56,835 nucleotides of DNA from Candidatus Pelagibacter sp. (GTDB taxonomy: Bacteria; Pseudomonadota; Alphaproteobacteria; Pelagibacterales; Pelagibacteraceae), in assembly GCA_028227525.1 (NCBI GenBank), contig JAOJAE010000005.1, positions 1 through 56,835 on the forward strand, read 5' to 3'. Below the pieces are notes generated by a model that was not told the origin of the DNA, did not search any database, and saw only the letters and a list, made by a program, of their open reading frames with translations. The translations under genes were made by a program, and so were the position numbers. Numbering within the stretch: the first letter of the stretch is position 1; every line of letters starts with the position of its first letter. This document shows, piece after piece, positions 33,223-41,702 of this stretch.

Positions 33223-34695
33223 ATGGAAAATTTACTTTTAATGATGGCACCATTATTTAGTTCAAAACTTTTATTAGTTTTGTTTTTTGGAACTTTGTTT
33301 GGATTGATCTTAGGTGTCTTGCCAGGACTAGGTCCTACAACTGGAGGTGCTTTAATCTTACCTTTTACAATGACCTTGGATCCACTTTCCGCAATTGTAC
33401 TGTTGACATCAATTTATTGTGCAGGGACATACGGTGGAGCAATTACAGCTATTTTAATTAATACACCAGGAACTCCTGCTGCAGCTGCCACATGTTTGGA
33501 TGGTTATCCGTTAGCCCAAAAAGGGGAGGCTGGTCGAGCTCTTGGAATGGCTACTGTATCAAGTACAGTAGGTGGAATTTTTAGTGTCATAATACTTGTT
33601 TTTTTTGCACCTTTACTTGCAAAACTAGCTTATGAATTTGGTCAACCTGAATATTTTGCCTTAGCTATTTTTGGATTAACAATGCTTGCTTCTATTGGGG
33701 AAGGAAGCCCAATTAAGAATTTAATTGCAGGTGCGTTTGGAATTTTAATTTCAACTATTGGAAAAGATTTTATGACTTCAATAGATAGATTTACTTATGG
33801 AATTAATGAATTATCAGAAGGGATAGGATTTATTCCAGTTGTTGTTGGTCTTTTTGCTATCAGTGAAATGCTAACTCAATCAACTTTATTAGACCAGGTG
33901 TTTAAAAGAGTAGCTTTAAAAGCTGTAAAACTACCTTCTATTAATGATTATAAACAAACGTGGAAAACAATTTTAAGGTCATCAGGAATTGGATCATTTA
34001 TTGGAGTTCTTCCTGCAGAGGGAGGCACAGTTGCCTCCTTAATAGGATACTCAGAAGCAAAACGATTTTCAAAAAAACCTGAAGAATTTGGTAAAGGTTC
34101 AATTGAAGGTATTGCGGGAGCAGAAGCAGCAAATAATGCTGCAACTGGTGGAGCAATGGTTCCAACATTAGCACTGGGTATTCCAGGAAGCGCAACAACT
34201 GCAGTAATATTAACAGGTTTAATTATTCATGGCGTTAGACCCGGTCCAGATTTATTTAGAGAACAGCCTGAATTTTTGTATGGAATTTTTGGTGCAATGT
34301 TAATTGCAAATGTGCTCTTTTTTATATTTGGTTTTTTTGGAGCTAAAATTTTTGCAAGAATAACACTGGTTCCTAATAAAATTTTATGGCCTATGATTTT
34401 TGCTGTTTCTGTTTGTGGAACTTATTCATTGAGTCAATCTATATTAGATGTTTGGATAATGATTTTTTTTGGTGTACTTGGATTTTTTATGAGAAGATAT
34501 GGATTTTCAGTAGTGCCTGTAATCATTGGATTAATTCTTGGAGAATTAGTAGAAGGAACTTTAAGACAATCATTGGTAATATTTGATGGAAACTGGTTAA
34601 TGTTTTTAACAAGACCTATAGCTTTGACGTTCTTTATTTTATCTTTAATTGCTCTGGCTTTTCCATTATTAAGATTAAAAAAAAAGAAAAAATAA
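33223..34695 (+). CDS. tctA: TTT transporter large membrane protein TctA
   Basis: A 490-aa integral membrane subunit of the tripartite tricarboxylate transporter family with about 11-12 helices. The conserved glycine-rich motif GVLPGLGPTTGGALILPF lies near residue 31. A second related motif, GVLPAEGGTVASLIGY, lies near residue 265 and reflects the internal duplication. It starts directly after the tctB stop, with no gap, and is followed 3 bp later by an SDR gene and a ROK kinase gene, forming one long transcript. It performs proton- or sodium-coupled import of the ligand delivered by TctC. Confidence 0.93.
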   Translation: MENLLLMMAPLFSSKLLLVLFFGTLFGLILGVLPGLGPTTGGALILPFTMTLDPLSAIVLLTSIYCAGTYGGAITAILINTPGTPAAAATCLDGYPLAQKGEAGRALGMATVSSTVGGIFSVIILVFFAPLLAKLAYEFGQPEYFALAIFGLTMLASIGEGSPIKNLIAGAFGILISTIGKDFMTSIDRFTYGINELSEGIGFIPVVVGLFAISEMLTQSTLLDQVFKRVALKAVKLPSINDYKQTWKTILRSSGIGSFIGVLPAEGGTVASLIGYSEAKRFSKKPEEFGKGSIEGIAGAEAANNAATGGAMVPTLALGIPGSATTAVILTGLIIHGVRPGPDLFREQPEFLYGIFGAMLIANVLFFIFGFFGAKIFARITLVPNKILWPMIFAVSVCGTYSLSQSILDVWIMIFFGVLGFFMRRYGFSVVPVIIGLILGELVEGTLRQSLVIFDGNWLMFLTRPIALTFFILSLIALAFPLLRLKKKKK

Positions 34696-34698
34696 ATT

Positions 34699-35448
34699 AT
34701 GATTAAATTTGATTTAAATAATAGGGTAGCAATTGTAACAGGTGGTGCACAAGGATTTGGTTTGGCAATCACTGAAAGATTTATTGAGTCTGGAGCCAAA
34801 GTAATAATTTGGGATATAGACGAAACTGAAACAAAAAAAGCTTTGGAAAAAGTAAATTCTGAAAATTTAACTTATCAAATAGTTGATGTTAGCAATTACG
34901 AAACAATAAATTCAAAATTATCTGAAGTTGAAAAATCACATGGTAAGATTGATATATTTATTAACAATGCAGGTGTAGCAGGAATGAACACTACTGTTGA
35001 AGAGTACCCAATAGAAGAGTGGAATAAAGTAATTAACTTAAATTTAAATGCTGTTTTTTATTGTTGTAAAGCAGTTGTTCCTTTTATGGTTAAAAATGAT
35101 TACGGAAGAATTGTTAATATTGCTTCTATTGCAGGCAAAGAGGGAAATCCAAATGCAAGTGCTTACAGCACTTCAAAAGCAGGAGTTATAGGATTAACTA
35201 AATCTTTAGGTAAAGAACTTGCTCAAAAAAATATTGCAGTAAACTGTGTAACACCAGCTGCTGCAAAAACTAGAATTTTTGATCAAATGACAGAAGAGCA
35301 TATTAATTATATGCTTTCAAAAATACCAAGAAATAAATTTGCAAAAGTTGAGGAATTAGCATCTTTAGTTACATGGTTATCTAGTGAAGAAAATTCATTT
35401 TCAACTGCTGCTGTTTTCGACTTAAGTGGTGGTAGAGCAACTTACTAA
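34699..35448 (+). CDS. SDR family oxidoreductase (FabG-like)
   Basis: A 249-aa classical short-chain dehydrogenase: cofactor motif TGGAQGFGLAI near residue 14, NNAGVAG near residue 90, catalytic Ser in IASIAG and Tyr/Lys in AYSTSKAG near residue 155. In similar loci such enzymes oxidise sugars or hydroxyacids rather than working in fatty-acid synthesis. The gap to tctA is 3 bp and to the ROK gene 5 bp, so it belongs to the TTT operon. Substrate not determinable. Confidence 0.82.
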   Translation: MIKFDLNNRVAIVTGGAQGFGLAITERFIESGAKVIIWDIDETETKKALEKVNSENLTYQIVDVSNYETINSKLSEVEKSHGKIDIFINNAGVAGMNTTVEEYPIEEWNKVINLNLNAVFYCCKAVVPFMVKNDYGRIVNIASIAGKEGNPNASAYSTSKAGVIGLTKSLGKELAQKNIAVNCVTPAAAKTRIFDQMTEEHINYMLSKIPRNKFAKVEELASLVTWLSSEENSFSTAAVFDLSGGRATY

Positions 35449-35453
35449 TAATT

Positions 35454-36356
35454 ATGCAAGTAGGTATAGATGTTGGTGCAACAAAGATAGAGAGTGTTGT
35501 ACTTGAAAAAGATGGACAAGAAAAACATAGGTCTAGAATACTATGCCCAAAAAATTACACTCAAATTATTACTTCAATAAAAGATATTCATAGACAATTA
35601 GAACTAGAATTTAAACAAGAGCTTCCAATTGGTGTCTGTCATCCGGGAGTTCACTCTCCTCAAACAGGATTGGTTAAAAATGTTCCCAATATATCTTGGT
35701 TAGAAAAAAAACCTTTTCAAAATGATTTACGTAAAGCACTTGGGAAAGAAGTATTTTGTGAAAATGATGCAAATTGTTTTGCTTTGTCTGAGGCTATAGA
35801 TGGAGCAGGCAAACATTACAAAATTGTTTACGGTATAATCCTGGGCTCTGGAGTTGGAGGTGGTTTAGTAATAGATAAAAAAATAGTAAGTGGCCCCAAT
35901 GGTGTTGCTGGAGAATGGGGTCATAATCAAATTCCTTATTTTGCTGCTAAAAAAGAAAATTTTGACTCGACCAATCCAAGAGAAGCTGAGATTGAAAGTT
36001 TTTTATCTGGCTTGGGTTTAGCGAAAAGATTTAATAAAATTTATGGAAAAAATTTAAAAACAAATGAAATTTTTGAATTAAATAGAAAACATGATTTAGA
36101 TGCCGAAAGATTTATAGATGATTTTAAAGTAAATTTAGCAATGTCACTTTCAAGTATAATAAATATTTTAGATCCCGATGCTTTTGTTTTTGGAGGAGGA
36201 GTTTCAAACGAAATTGATTTTTTACATGAAATAGACTCACTAGTGAGAAAATTTGTTATTGGGAGAGAATACGAAGGTGTTTTTTTAAAACCAAGATATG
36301 GTGATGCTAGCGGTGTTCGTGGTGCCGCAAGATTGGGAAGAAGCGCGACATATTAA
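35454..36356 (+). CDS. ROK family sugar kinase, zinc-motif variant
   Basis: A 300-aa ROK-family protein without an N-terminal DNA-binding domain, hence a kinase rather than a repressor. The phosphate loop is GIDVGATKIE at residue 4, the catalytic Asp is in ENDANCFALSE near residue 104, and GSGVGGGLV follows. The typical ROK zinc site needs a His and a Cys cluster (CxCGxxGCxE). Here the His remains (GEWGHNQIP), but the cysteine stretch is replaced by TNPREAEIESFLSG. It may be zinc-free, as a few ROK kinases are. It ends the TTT operon and probably phosphorylates a hexose, fructose or amino sugar. Confidence 0.82.
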   Translation: MQVGIDVGATKIESVVLEKDGQEKHRSRILCPKNYTQIITSIKDIHRQLELEFKQELPIGVCHPGVHSPQTGLVKNVPNISWLEKKPFQNDLRKALGKEVFCENDANCFALSEAIDGAGKHYKIVYGIILGSGVGGGLVIDKKIVSGPNGVAGEWGHNQIPYFAAKKENFDSTNPREAEIESFLSGLGLAKRFNKIYGKNLKTNEIFELNRKHDLDAERFIDDFKVNLAMSLSSIINILDPDAFVFGGGVSNEIDFLHEIDSLVRKFVIGREYEGVFLKPRYGDASGVRGAARLGRSATY

Positions 36357-36429
36357 TTAGTAATTTCTAACAATGATTTAATTTAGAAAAATTCTAATCT
36401 TATTAAAGCAAGGAAACTAGGGAAAAAAT

Positions 36430-36449
36430 ATTGATTAAAAAAAATCAAT
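36430..36449. promoter_or_regulatory. Inverted repeat upstream of the second sugar-binding-protein gene
   Basis: ATTGATT (36430-36436) and AATCAAT (36443-36449) form a perfect 7-bp dyad around six A residues, within the 179-bp gap between the ROK gene and the binding-protein gene. It is suitably placed, about 90 bp before the ATG, for an operator of the second ABC operon. No matching site was found elsewhere by eye. The rest of the gap looks like ordinary A+T-rich promoter DNA. Confidence 0.4.
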
Positions 36450-36535
36450 TAATAGTTGTATTTATATTTTTTGTTATGATCTTTTATTAAAGTAGTTATA
36501 TTTCTTTTTTTTAAATTAATTTAAAGGGAGAAATA

Positions 36536-37441
36536 ATGAAAAAACTTATACTTTCGATTGCAGCTCTTGCATTATTTGCAACTACTGCTTTCGCTGAAAG
36601 ATACGTCATGATTACTCATGGTGAAGGAAAAGATCCTTTTTGGCCTGTAGTTCAAAAAGGTGGTGAAGATGCAGCTAGAGCAATCGGTGCTGACTTCGAA
36701 TACATCTACAACCCTTCTGCTGATATGGCTGATATGGCAAGCTCAATTCAAGCTGCTGCAGCTACTCAACCAGATGGTATGGTAATTTCTTTACCAGATC
36801 CAGACGCATTAGGACCAGCTATTAAAGCTGCTGTTGCTGCTGGTGTTCCAGTAATTACAATGAACTCTGGTTTAGAGTCTTCTGCTAGCCTAGGTGCTCT
36901 TATGCACGTTGGTCAGCCTGAATTACTTGCTGGACAAAAAGCTGGTGAAAGAGCAAAAGCTGAAGGTGCTTCTAAAGCACTTTGTATGATTCAAGAAGCA
37001 TACAACACAGCTCTTGTTGACAGATGTGAAGGTTACGGTTCTGCTGTTCCTATGCAAATGACTGATACTACATCTGACCCTGCAACTATTCAAACTAGAG
37101 CTACTGCTGCTTTACAAGCTAACAAAGATGTTAATGCGATCCTTTCAGTAGGACCTCACGTATGTGAAGCTGTTGATAAAGCTTTAGCTGATCTTGGTAT
37201 GACAGTACACCATTCTTGCTTTGACTTAAGTCCTGCGGTTATGGACTTAATCGGATCTGGAAGAGTTGCTTTCACTATCGATCAACAACAAAGACTACAA
37301 GGTTATGTGCCAGTTATCGTATTACACTTGTACAACAACAGTGCTGGACTTTTACCAGGAGCTAACATCCCATCAGGACCTGGCTTCGTAGATAAGTCTA
37401 ACGCTTCTTCAGTTGCTGCTCTAGCAGGAATTGACAGATAG
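36536..37441 (+). CDS. Sugar ABC transporter periplasmic substrate-binding protein
   Basis: A 301-aa Peripla_BP_4-type sugar receptor. The signal peptide MKKLILSIAALALFATTAFA is followed by a mature ERYVMITHGEGKDPFWP start. The ligand pocket includes the acidic VISLPDPDAL segment near residue 88. The gene uses far more C-ending codons (AAC, TAC, TTC, GAC, ATC) than its neighbours, and a GGGAG ribosome-binding site precedes the ATG; both suggest very high expression. It is followed by a terminator-like hairpin, then the permease and ATPase genes. Its sequence is clearly different from the receptor at 4407, so it probably recognises another sugar. Confidence 0.9.
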   Translation: MKKLILSIAALALFATTAFAERYVMITHGEGKDPFWPVVQKGGEDAARAIGADFEYIYNPSADMADMASSIQAAAATQPDGMVISLPDPDALGPAIKAAVAAGVPVITMNSGLESSASLGALMHVGQPELLAGQKAGERAKAEGASKALCMIQEAYNTALVDRCEGYGSAVPMQMTDTTSDPATIQTRATAALQANKDVNAILSVGPHVCEAVDKALADLGMTVHHSCFDLSPAVMDLIGSGRVAFTIDQQQRLQGYVPVIVLHLYNNSAGLLPGANIPSGPGFVDKSNASSVAALAGIDR

Positions 37442-37454
37442 TTTGTAATAATTT

Positions 37455-37488
37455 AAAGGGTCGATTATTTAATCGGCCCTTTTTTTTT
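37455..37488 (+). terminator. Rho-independent terminator after the sugar-binding-protein gene
   Basis: A 12-bp stem (37455-37466 with 37471-37482, one G-T wobble) closes an ATTT loop and is followed by a nine-T tract ending at 37488. It sits 14 bp after the stop of the binding-protein gene and 24 bp before the permease ATG. Readthrough must be partial if permease and ATPase share the promoter. Confidence 0.85.
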
Positions 37489-37512
37489 ATAGAATTAAAA
37501 ACCTTTTTAAAA

Positions 37513-39108
37513 ATGAATACATCAACAACAAACAAACCAAGGCAAGAGTCAGACCGACAAGGTGAAAAAAAATGGTATTCTGCATTAATGGCTCGTCCAG
37601 AGGTTGGACCTTTGGGAGTAATGATCTTACTTTTTTTTATGTTGGGATACTTTTCTATTCCAGAAGGAGAATTTTCTCTTAACCCTTTTTCTGGTGAAGG
37701 ATTTAACGCCTTAGGAATTAGAAATAATTTTAGGGTAATTGCTCAATTAGGAATCGTAGCACTTGCTGCTGGGATGTTAATTATTGCAGGTGAATTTGAT
37801 CTTTCAGTTGGTTCAATGATCGGTTTTGCCGGTGGTTCTATGGCAATGATACTAAAATGGGGTTTTGCTGTTGTTATTCCTTACATCTCTTTTGAAGGAG
37901 GTTTTCATTTTGAGGGATTTCAATTATTTGAAATTAGGGATGTCTCACCATTATTAGCAATATTAATTACATTATGTATGACTGTATCTTTTGGATGGAT
38001 ACAGGGATGGATAGTTGTTAAAAGTGGAATATCATCTTTCATTGTTACACTAGGTGGACTTTTCTTTTTACGAGGTTTAACAGAGGTATCCTATAGAGCA
38101 TTTAACAGAGCTCCTGATCAAACTGCTGGATCAACGACTGTTACAGATTTACCAGATATCAAAAATATTATAAATGTACCAGGTCTTGGGGAAATGGAAA
38201 GAGATGCGGCTAAAGCTTTACCAAATGACCAATTATTAGAAATTCTTAGCACCGTACCAGCTAGCACTGTTGCAAAATTAACTGAACGACTTTCTTATAT
38301 TAATGAAAAAGTTGCAACTTTGAAAACTGAAATAAATTCAACAAAAATGATTGAAACCTTAGAAAAATCTTTAGCCGGTGCAAAAAAATCTGGCAATGAT
38401 TCAATGGTAGAAATTTTGACAAAGAAAATTGAAGCTGGAGTTGAAGTTCCTGCAGTTACGGCAAAAGCGGTTACTGATATTGATATAGCAAAAGCTTATA
38501 TCGACACCATAGTTACTGCAAGACCAGTTGCTAATTTCTTTGGAGGCGACATTATGGAACCAGTTTTTAATTGGTTGTATTTTACAGTAGATTGGAACGT
38601 AAATAACTTTGGAAACATCTTTGCTAAAGGTATGTATTCTGCTTTAATGATTTGGGGGCTTATTGCTTTTATTTGTTATTTTATTTTGAGTAAAACTCAA
38701 GCAGGTAACTGGATTTATTCAACTGGTGGAAATCTTAATGCTGCAAAGGCTAATGGTGTGCCAACAAATAAAGTTAAGATTGCATTATTTATGAATACTG
38801 CATTTTGTGCAACCATGTTTGCAGCATGTCAGGTTTTTGAAGTTAATACAGCGGATACGGCTAAAGGTAATCTAAAAGAATTAGAAGCAATTGCTGCAGC
38901 GGTTATTGGAGGTGTTGTATTGACAGGAGGTTTTGGAACAATAGGTGGAATTATTCTAGGTACAATTATTTTTGGAATAGCAAAAGAAGCCTTCTTTTAT
39001 ATTCCTGGAATTGATGGATCATTTTATAGGGTGTTCCTTGGAGCAGTTCTTGTTACAGCCGCCTTTACTAATGAGAATATTAGGAAACGAATTATGGGAA
39101 ATATCTAA
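37513..39108 (+). CDS. Sugar ABC transporter permease with large internal insertion
   Basis: A BPD_transp_2-type permease with the motifs GEFDLSVGSMIG near residue 94 and AVIGGVVLTGGFG near residue 470. It is 531 aa long against about 320-350 for the family. The surplus is mostly one hydrophilic stretch, residues about 205-345, lying after the membrane helix ending in LRGLTEV. This insert contains a probable coiled coil (KLTERLSYINEKVATLKTEI) and Ala/Lys-rich helices, and should project into the periplasm. The gene overlaps the ATPase start by one base. The insert might contact the binding protein; that is inference. Confidence 0.85.
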   Translation: MNTSTTNKPRQESDRQGEKKWYSALMARPEVGPLGVMILLFFMLGYFSIPEGEFSLNPFSGEGFNALGIRNNFRVIAQLGIVALAAGMLIIAGEFDLSVGSMIGFAGGSMAMILKWGFAVVIPYISFEGGFHFEGFQLFEIRDVSPLLAILITLCMTVSFGWIQGWIVVKSGISSFIVTLGGLFFLRGLTEVSYRAFNRAPDQTAGSTTVTDLPDIKNIINVPGLGEMERDAAKALPNDQLLEILSTVPASTVAKLTERLSYINEKVATLKTEINSTKMIETLEKSLAGAKKSGNDSMVEILTKKIEAGVEVPAVTAKAVTDIDIAKAYIDTIVTARPVANFFGGDIMEPVFNWLYFTVDWNVNNFGNIFAKGMYSALMIWGLIAFICYFILSKTQAGNWIYSTGGNLNAAKANGVPTNKVKIALFMNTAFCATMFAACQVFEVNTADTAKGNLKELEAIAAAVIGGVVLTGGFGTIGGIILGTIIFGIAKEAFFYIPGIDGSFYRVFLGAVLVTAAFTNENIRKRIMGNI

Positions 39109-39887
39109 TGGACAATAAACCATTAATTGAAATAAAAAATTTAGTTAAAAAATTTGGAGCTTTTACTGCTTTAAATGGTGTTTCATTAGATGTTTATCCG
39201 GGTGAAGTTCACGCTCTTTTAGGTGATAATGGTGCTGGAAAATCAACTTTAATTAAAGTGTTATCTGGAGTTCATCCAATGACAAGTGGAGAAATAAAAG
39301 TAGATGGAGAAATTGTTAACTTTACTTCACCACGTCAAGCATCTGATGCAGGCATTGGTACAGTTTATCAGGATTTAGCTCTCAATGCCTTAACTTCAGT
39401 TACAAGAAATTTTTTTCTTGGTCGTGAATTAACAAAAGGACCTGGCGCATTTGGTTTAATGCAAATGGATGAGATGGATAAAATAACAACTGAAGAAATG
39501 TCTAAAATTGGAATTAATATTTCAAATCCTAATCAACCAGTTGGAACAATGTCAGGCGGGCAAAGACAAACTTTGGCTATTGCAAGAGCAATTTACTTTG
39601 GTGCAAAGATATTAATATTAGATGAGCCTACATCAGCATTAGGTCAAAAGCAGCAAATGGAAGTTTTAAAAACAATAAAAAAAGTCCAAAATTTAGGAAA
39701 TATTGCAATTATACTTATTACTCATAATGAAATTCATGCACGACTTATAGCTGATCGATTTACTTTTTTAAGTCTGGGAGAAGTAATTGGTTCAGGATTG
39801 TCTGAAAATCTTGGTAATGAAGAAGTAAAAAGATTGATGGCAGGTGGTGCTAAAATTGGCGATCTAGCTAAAGAATTAGAGTTATAA
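39108..39887 (+). CDS. Sugar ABC transporter ATP-binding protein, single-domain
   Basis: A 259-aa ABC ATPase: Walker A GDNGAGKST near residue 38, signature MSGGQRQTLAIARA near residue 145, Walker B ILILDEPTSAL, H-loop ILITHNE. Like the ATPase at 7612 it has only one nucleotide-binding domain, so the transporter uses a homodimer. Its ATG overlaps the permease stop (TAATG). It is followed, after 60 bp, by an SDR gene with its own purine-rich ribosome-binding site, suggesting one operon from receptor to Gfo/Idh gene. Confidence 0.92.
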   Translation: MDNKPLIEIKNLVKKFGAFTALNGVSLDVYPGEVHALLGDNGAGKSTLIKVLSGVHPMTSGEIKVDGEIVNFTSPRQASDAGIGTVYQDLALNALTSVTRNFFLGRELTKGPGAFGLMQMDEMDKITTEEMSKIGINISNPNQPVGTMSGGQRQTLAIARAIYFGAKILILDEPTSALGQKQQMEVLKTIKKVQNLGNIAIILITHNEIHARLIADRFTFLSLGEVIGSGLSENLGNEEVKRLMAGGAKIGDLAKELEL

Positions 39888-39947
39888 TTATTATAAATAT
39901 TTTATACAAAACAAAAGTGTAACTTTTATGAAAGGAAAGATGAGAAT

Positions 39948-40709
39948 ATGAAAGTAAAATATTATGATTTAGAAAATAAAAGAGTATTTGTTACAGGGGG
40001 TGGATCAGGAATTGGTGCTTCAATTGTTGAACATTTTTGTGAACAAGGTTCAGAAGTTTACTTTATAGATATTAATGTATCAGAGTCTGAAAAATTAATT
40101 GAAGATATAAAAAATAAAAAATATTCAATACCAACTTTTATTGAATGTGATTTGTTAAATATAAAACAACTTCAAAAAACTATTGCAGATATTATTGATC
40201 AGAAAGGTCCAATTGATATTTTAATTAATAATGCTGCTAATGATACGAGACATAAAATAGACGATGTCACAGAGGAATATTGGAATGAGAGAATAAACGT
40301 AAATTTAAGACATTATTTTTTCACAGTTCAATCAGTTAAAAAATCAATGATTGAAAACAAAGGTGGTGTAATTGTTAATATGGGATCCGCATCTTGGATG
40401 GTTGGACAAGGTGGAATGGCTGCTTATACAGCTGCAAAATCTGGAGTAGTTGGTTTGACAAGATCCTTTGCTAGAGATTTAGGGGAATTTAACATTAGGG
40501 TTAACTCAGTAGTACCTGGGTGGGTCTTAACACAAAGACAAATTGATATGTGGTTAAACGAAGAGTCTGAAAAAGATTTGATGAAAAACCAATGTTTAAA
40601 AGAGAAATTAATGCCACATGAACTTGCTCAAACTGTATTGTTTTTTTCATCAGAACAGTCTTCTGGTTGCACAAATCAATCTTACATCGTTGATAAAGGT
40701 TGGCTATAA
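39948..40709 (+). CDS. SDR family oxidoreductase (paralogue of the one at 29879)
   Basis: A 253-aa short-chain dehydrogenase with cofactor motif TGGGSGIGAS near residue 14, catalytic Ser in MGSASW and Tyr/Lys in YTAAKSG. It aligns without gaps over most of its length with the SDR at 29879; shared blocks include GPIDILINNA and the SSGCT region near the end. It follows the second sugar ABC transporter and precedes an aldose epimerase and a Gfo/Idh enzyme, so it is likely to oxidise the imported sugar, perhaps at C1. A distinct ribosome-binding site (AAGGAAAGATGA) precedes the ATG. Confidence 0.85.
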   Translation: MKVKYYDLENKRVFVTGGGSGIGASIVEHFCEQGSEVYFIDINVSESEKLIEDIKNKKYSIPTFIECDLLNIKQLQKTIADIIDQKGPIDILINNAANDTRHKIDDVTEEYWNERINVNLRHYFFTVQSVKKSMIENKGGVIVNMGSASWMVGQGGMAAYTAAKSGVVGLTRSFARDLGEFNIRVNSVVPGWVLTQRQIDMWLNEESEKDLMKNQCLKEKLMPHELAQTVLFFSSEQSSGCTNQSYIVDKGWL

Positions 40710-40717
40710 GAGACTTT

Positions 40718-41701
40718 GTGAAAGTACAAAGTTCAACGATAGAAAACAAATATTTAAGAGTTAAATCAATTAATATTGGTGCTTGCTTATATGAGGTTTA
40801 TGACAAGCAAAAGAAAATAAATTTAATCTTAAATCTTGGTTCTACAAAAAATTATGGCAGTAAAAATTTTTATGTAGGGGCTACTTGTGGCCGCTACGCA
40901 GGCAGAATATCAAATTCAAGATTTAAGATTAAAAATAAAATCTATAAACTCGATGGCAATGAAGGAAAAAATACACTACATGGAGGAAAAATAGGATTTG
41001 ATCGTTTGGAGTGGAAAATTCGTCTTCACTCAAAAACAAAAATTATCTATCAATTGTTATCAAAAAACCTTGATCAAGGTTTTCCAGGAGATTTGAATTC
41101 ACAGTGTACCTTTGAGCTTAAGAATAAAAGTTTATTTATCAAATACCAATATAAATCAAACCAATTAACTCATGTGAGCTTAACAAACCACAGTTATTGG
41201 AATTTGAATAAAAATAAGAAAGAAACAATTTTTAACCATGATTTAAAAATTAATTCTGAAAAATATCTTGAAGTATCCAATAAATTAATCCCAACAGGCA
41301 AAATTAAAAAAGTTAAAAACACTATTAATGATTTTAATCATTTCAAAAATATTGGAGAAAAAATAAATATTATTAAAAACAAAAAAATAAAAAGGGTCTC
41401 TAATACAATCAATCAATTAGGATTTGATTTAACCTATTGTATTAAAAAAAATTCTAAAAATTATTTAGCTTCTTTAAAAAATAAAAAAACTAATATCCAA
41501 TTAGATTTTTATTCAAATCTTCCTGGAGTACAACTCTATACCAGCCAAGGTTTGCGATATAAAAATAAACTTGCTCCTTACCAAGGTGTTTGTTTAGAAA
41601 CTCAACACTATCCAGATGCTCCGAATAAAAAAAAATTTCCAAGCACTTTAATTAAACCCAATAAACTTTATAAATACTTTACAAAAATAAATATTTCATA
41701 A
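40718..41701 (+). CDS. Aldose 1-epimerase (GalM family)
   Basis: An about 328-aa mutarotase. GalM interconverts alpha and beta anomers of free sugars in the cytoplasm. Visible features are NTLHGGKIGFDRLEW (first catalytic-region His, near residue 89), VSLTNHSYWNLN (second His, near residue 158) and the catalytic Glu in GVCLETQHYPDAPN near residue 294. I prefer the GTG at 40718 (VKVQSSTIENK) as start; a TTG at 40700 would overlap the SDR gene by 10 bp. Presence directly after an SDR suggests the dehydrogenase is anomer-specific. The gene is Lys/Asn-rich, typical of the extreme A+T bias. Confidence 0.85.
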   Translation: MKVQSSTIENKYLRVKSINIGACLYEVYDKQKKINLILNLGSTKNYGSKNFYVGATCGRYAGRISNSRFKIKNKIYKLDGNEGKNTLHGGKIGFDRLEWKIRLHSKTKIIYQLLSKNLDQGFPGDLNSQCTFELKNKSLFIKYQYKSNQLTHVSLTNHSYWNLNKNKKETIFNHDLKINSEKYLEVSNKLIPTGKIKKVKNTINDFNHFKNIGEKINIIKNKKIKRVSNTINQLGFDLTYCIKKNSKNYLASLKNKKTNIQLDFYSNLPGVQLYTSQGLRYKNKLAPYQGVCLETQHYPDAPNKKKFPSTLIKPNKLYKYFTKINIS

Positions 41702-41702
41702 A

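Noticed and set aside
34386..34586. Alternate-frame open stretch with many Cys and Trp inside tctA
   Set aside because: Frame-shifted shadow of a conserved membrane protein; no independent gene features.
40501..40749. Leftward reading frame across the SDR/epimerase junction
   Set aside because: No domain or start context; it is the shadow of two well-supported rightward genes.
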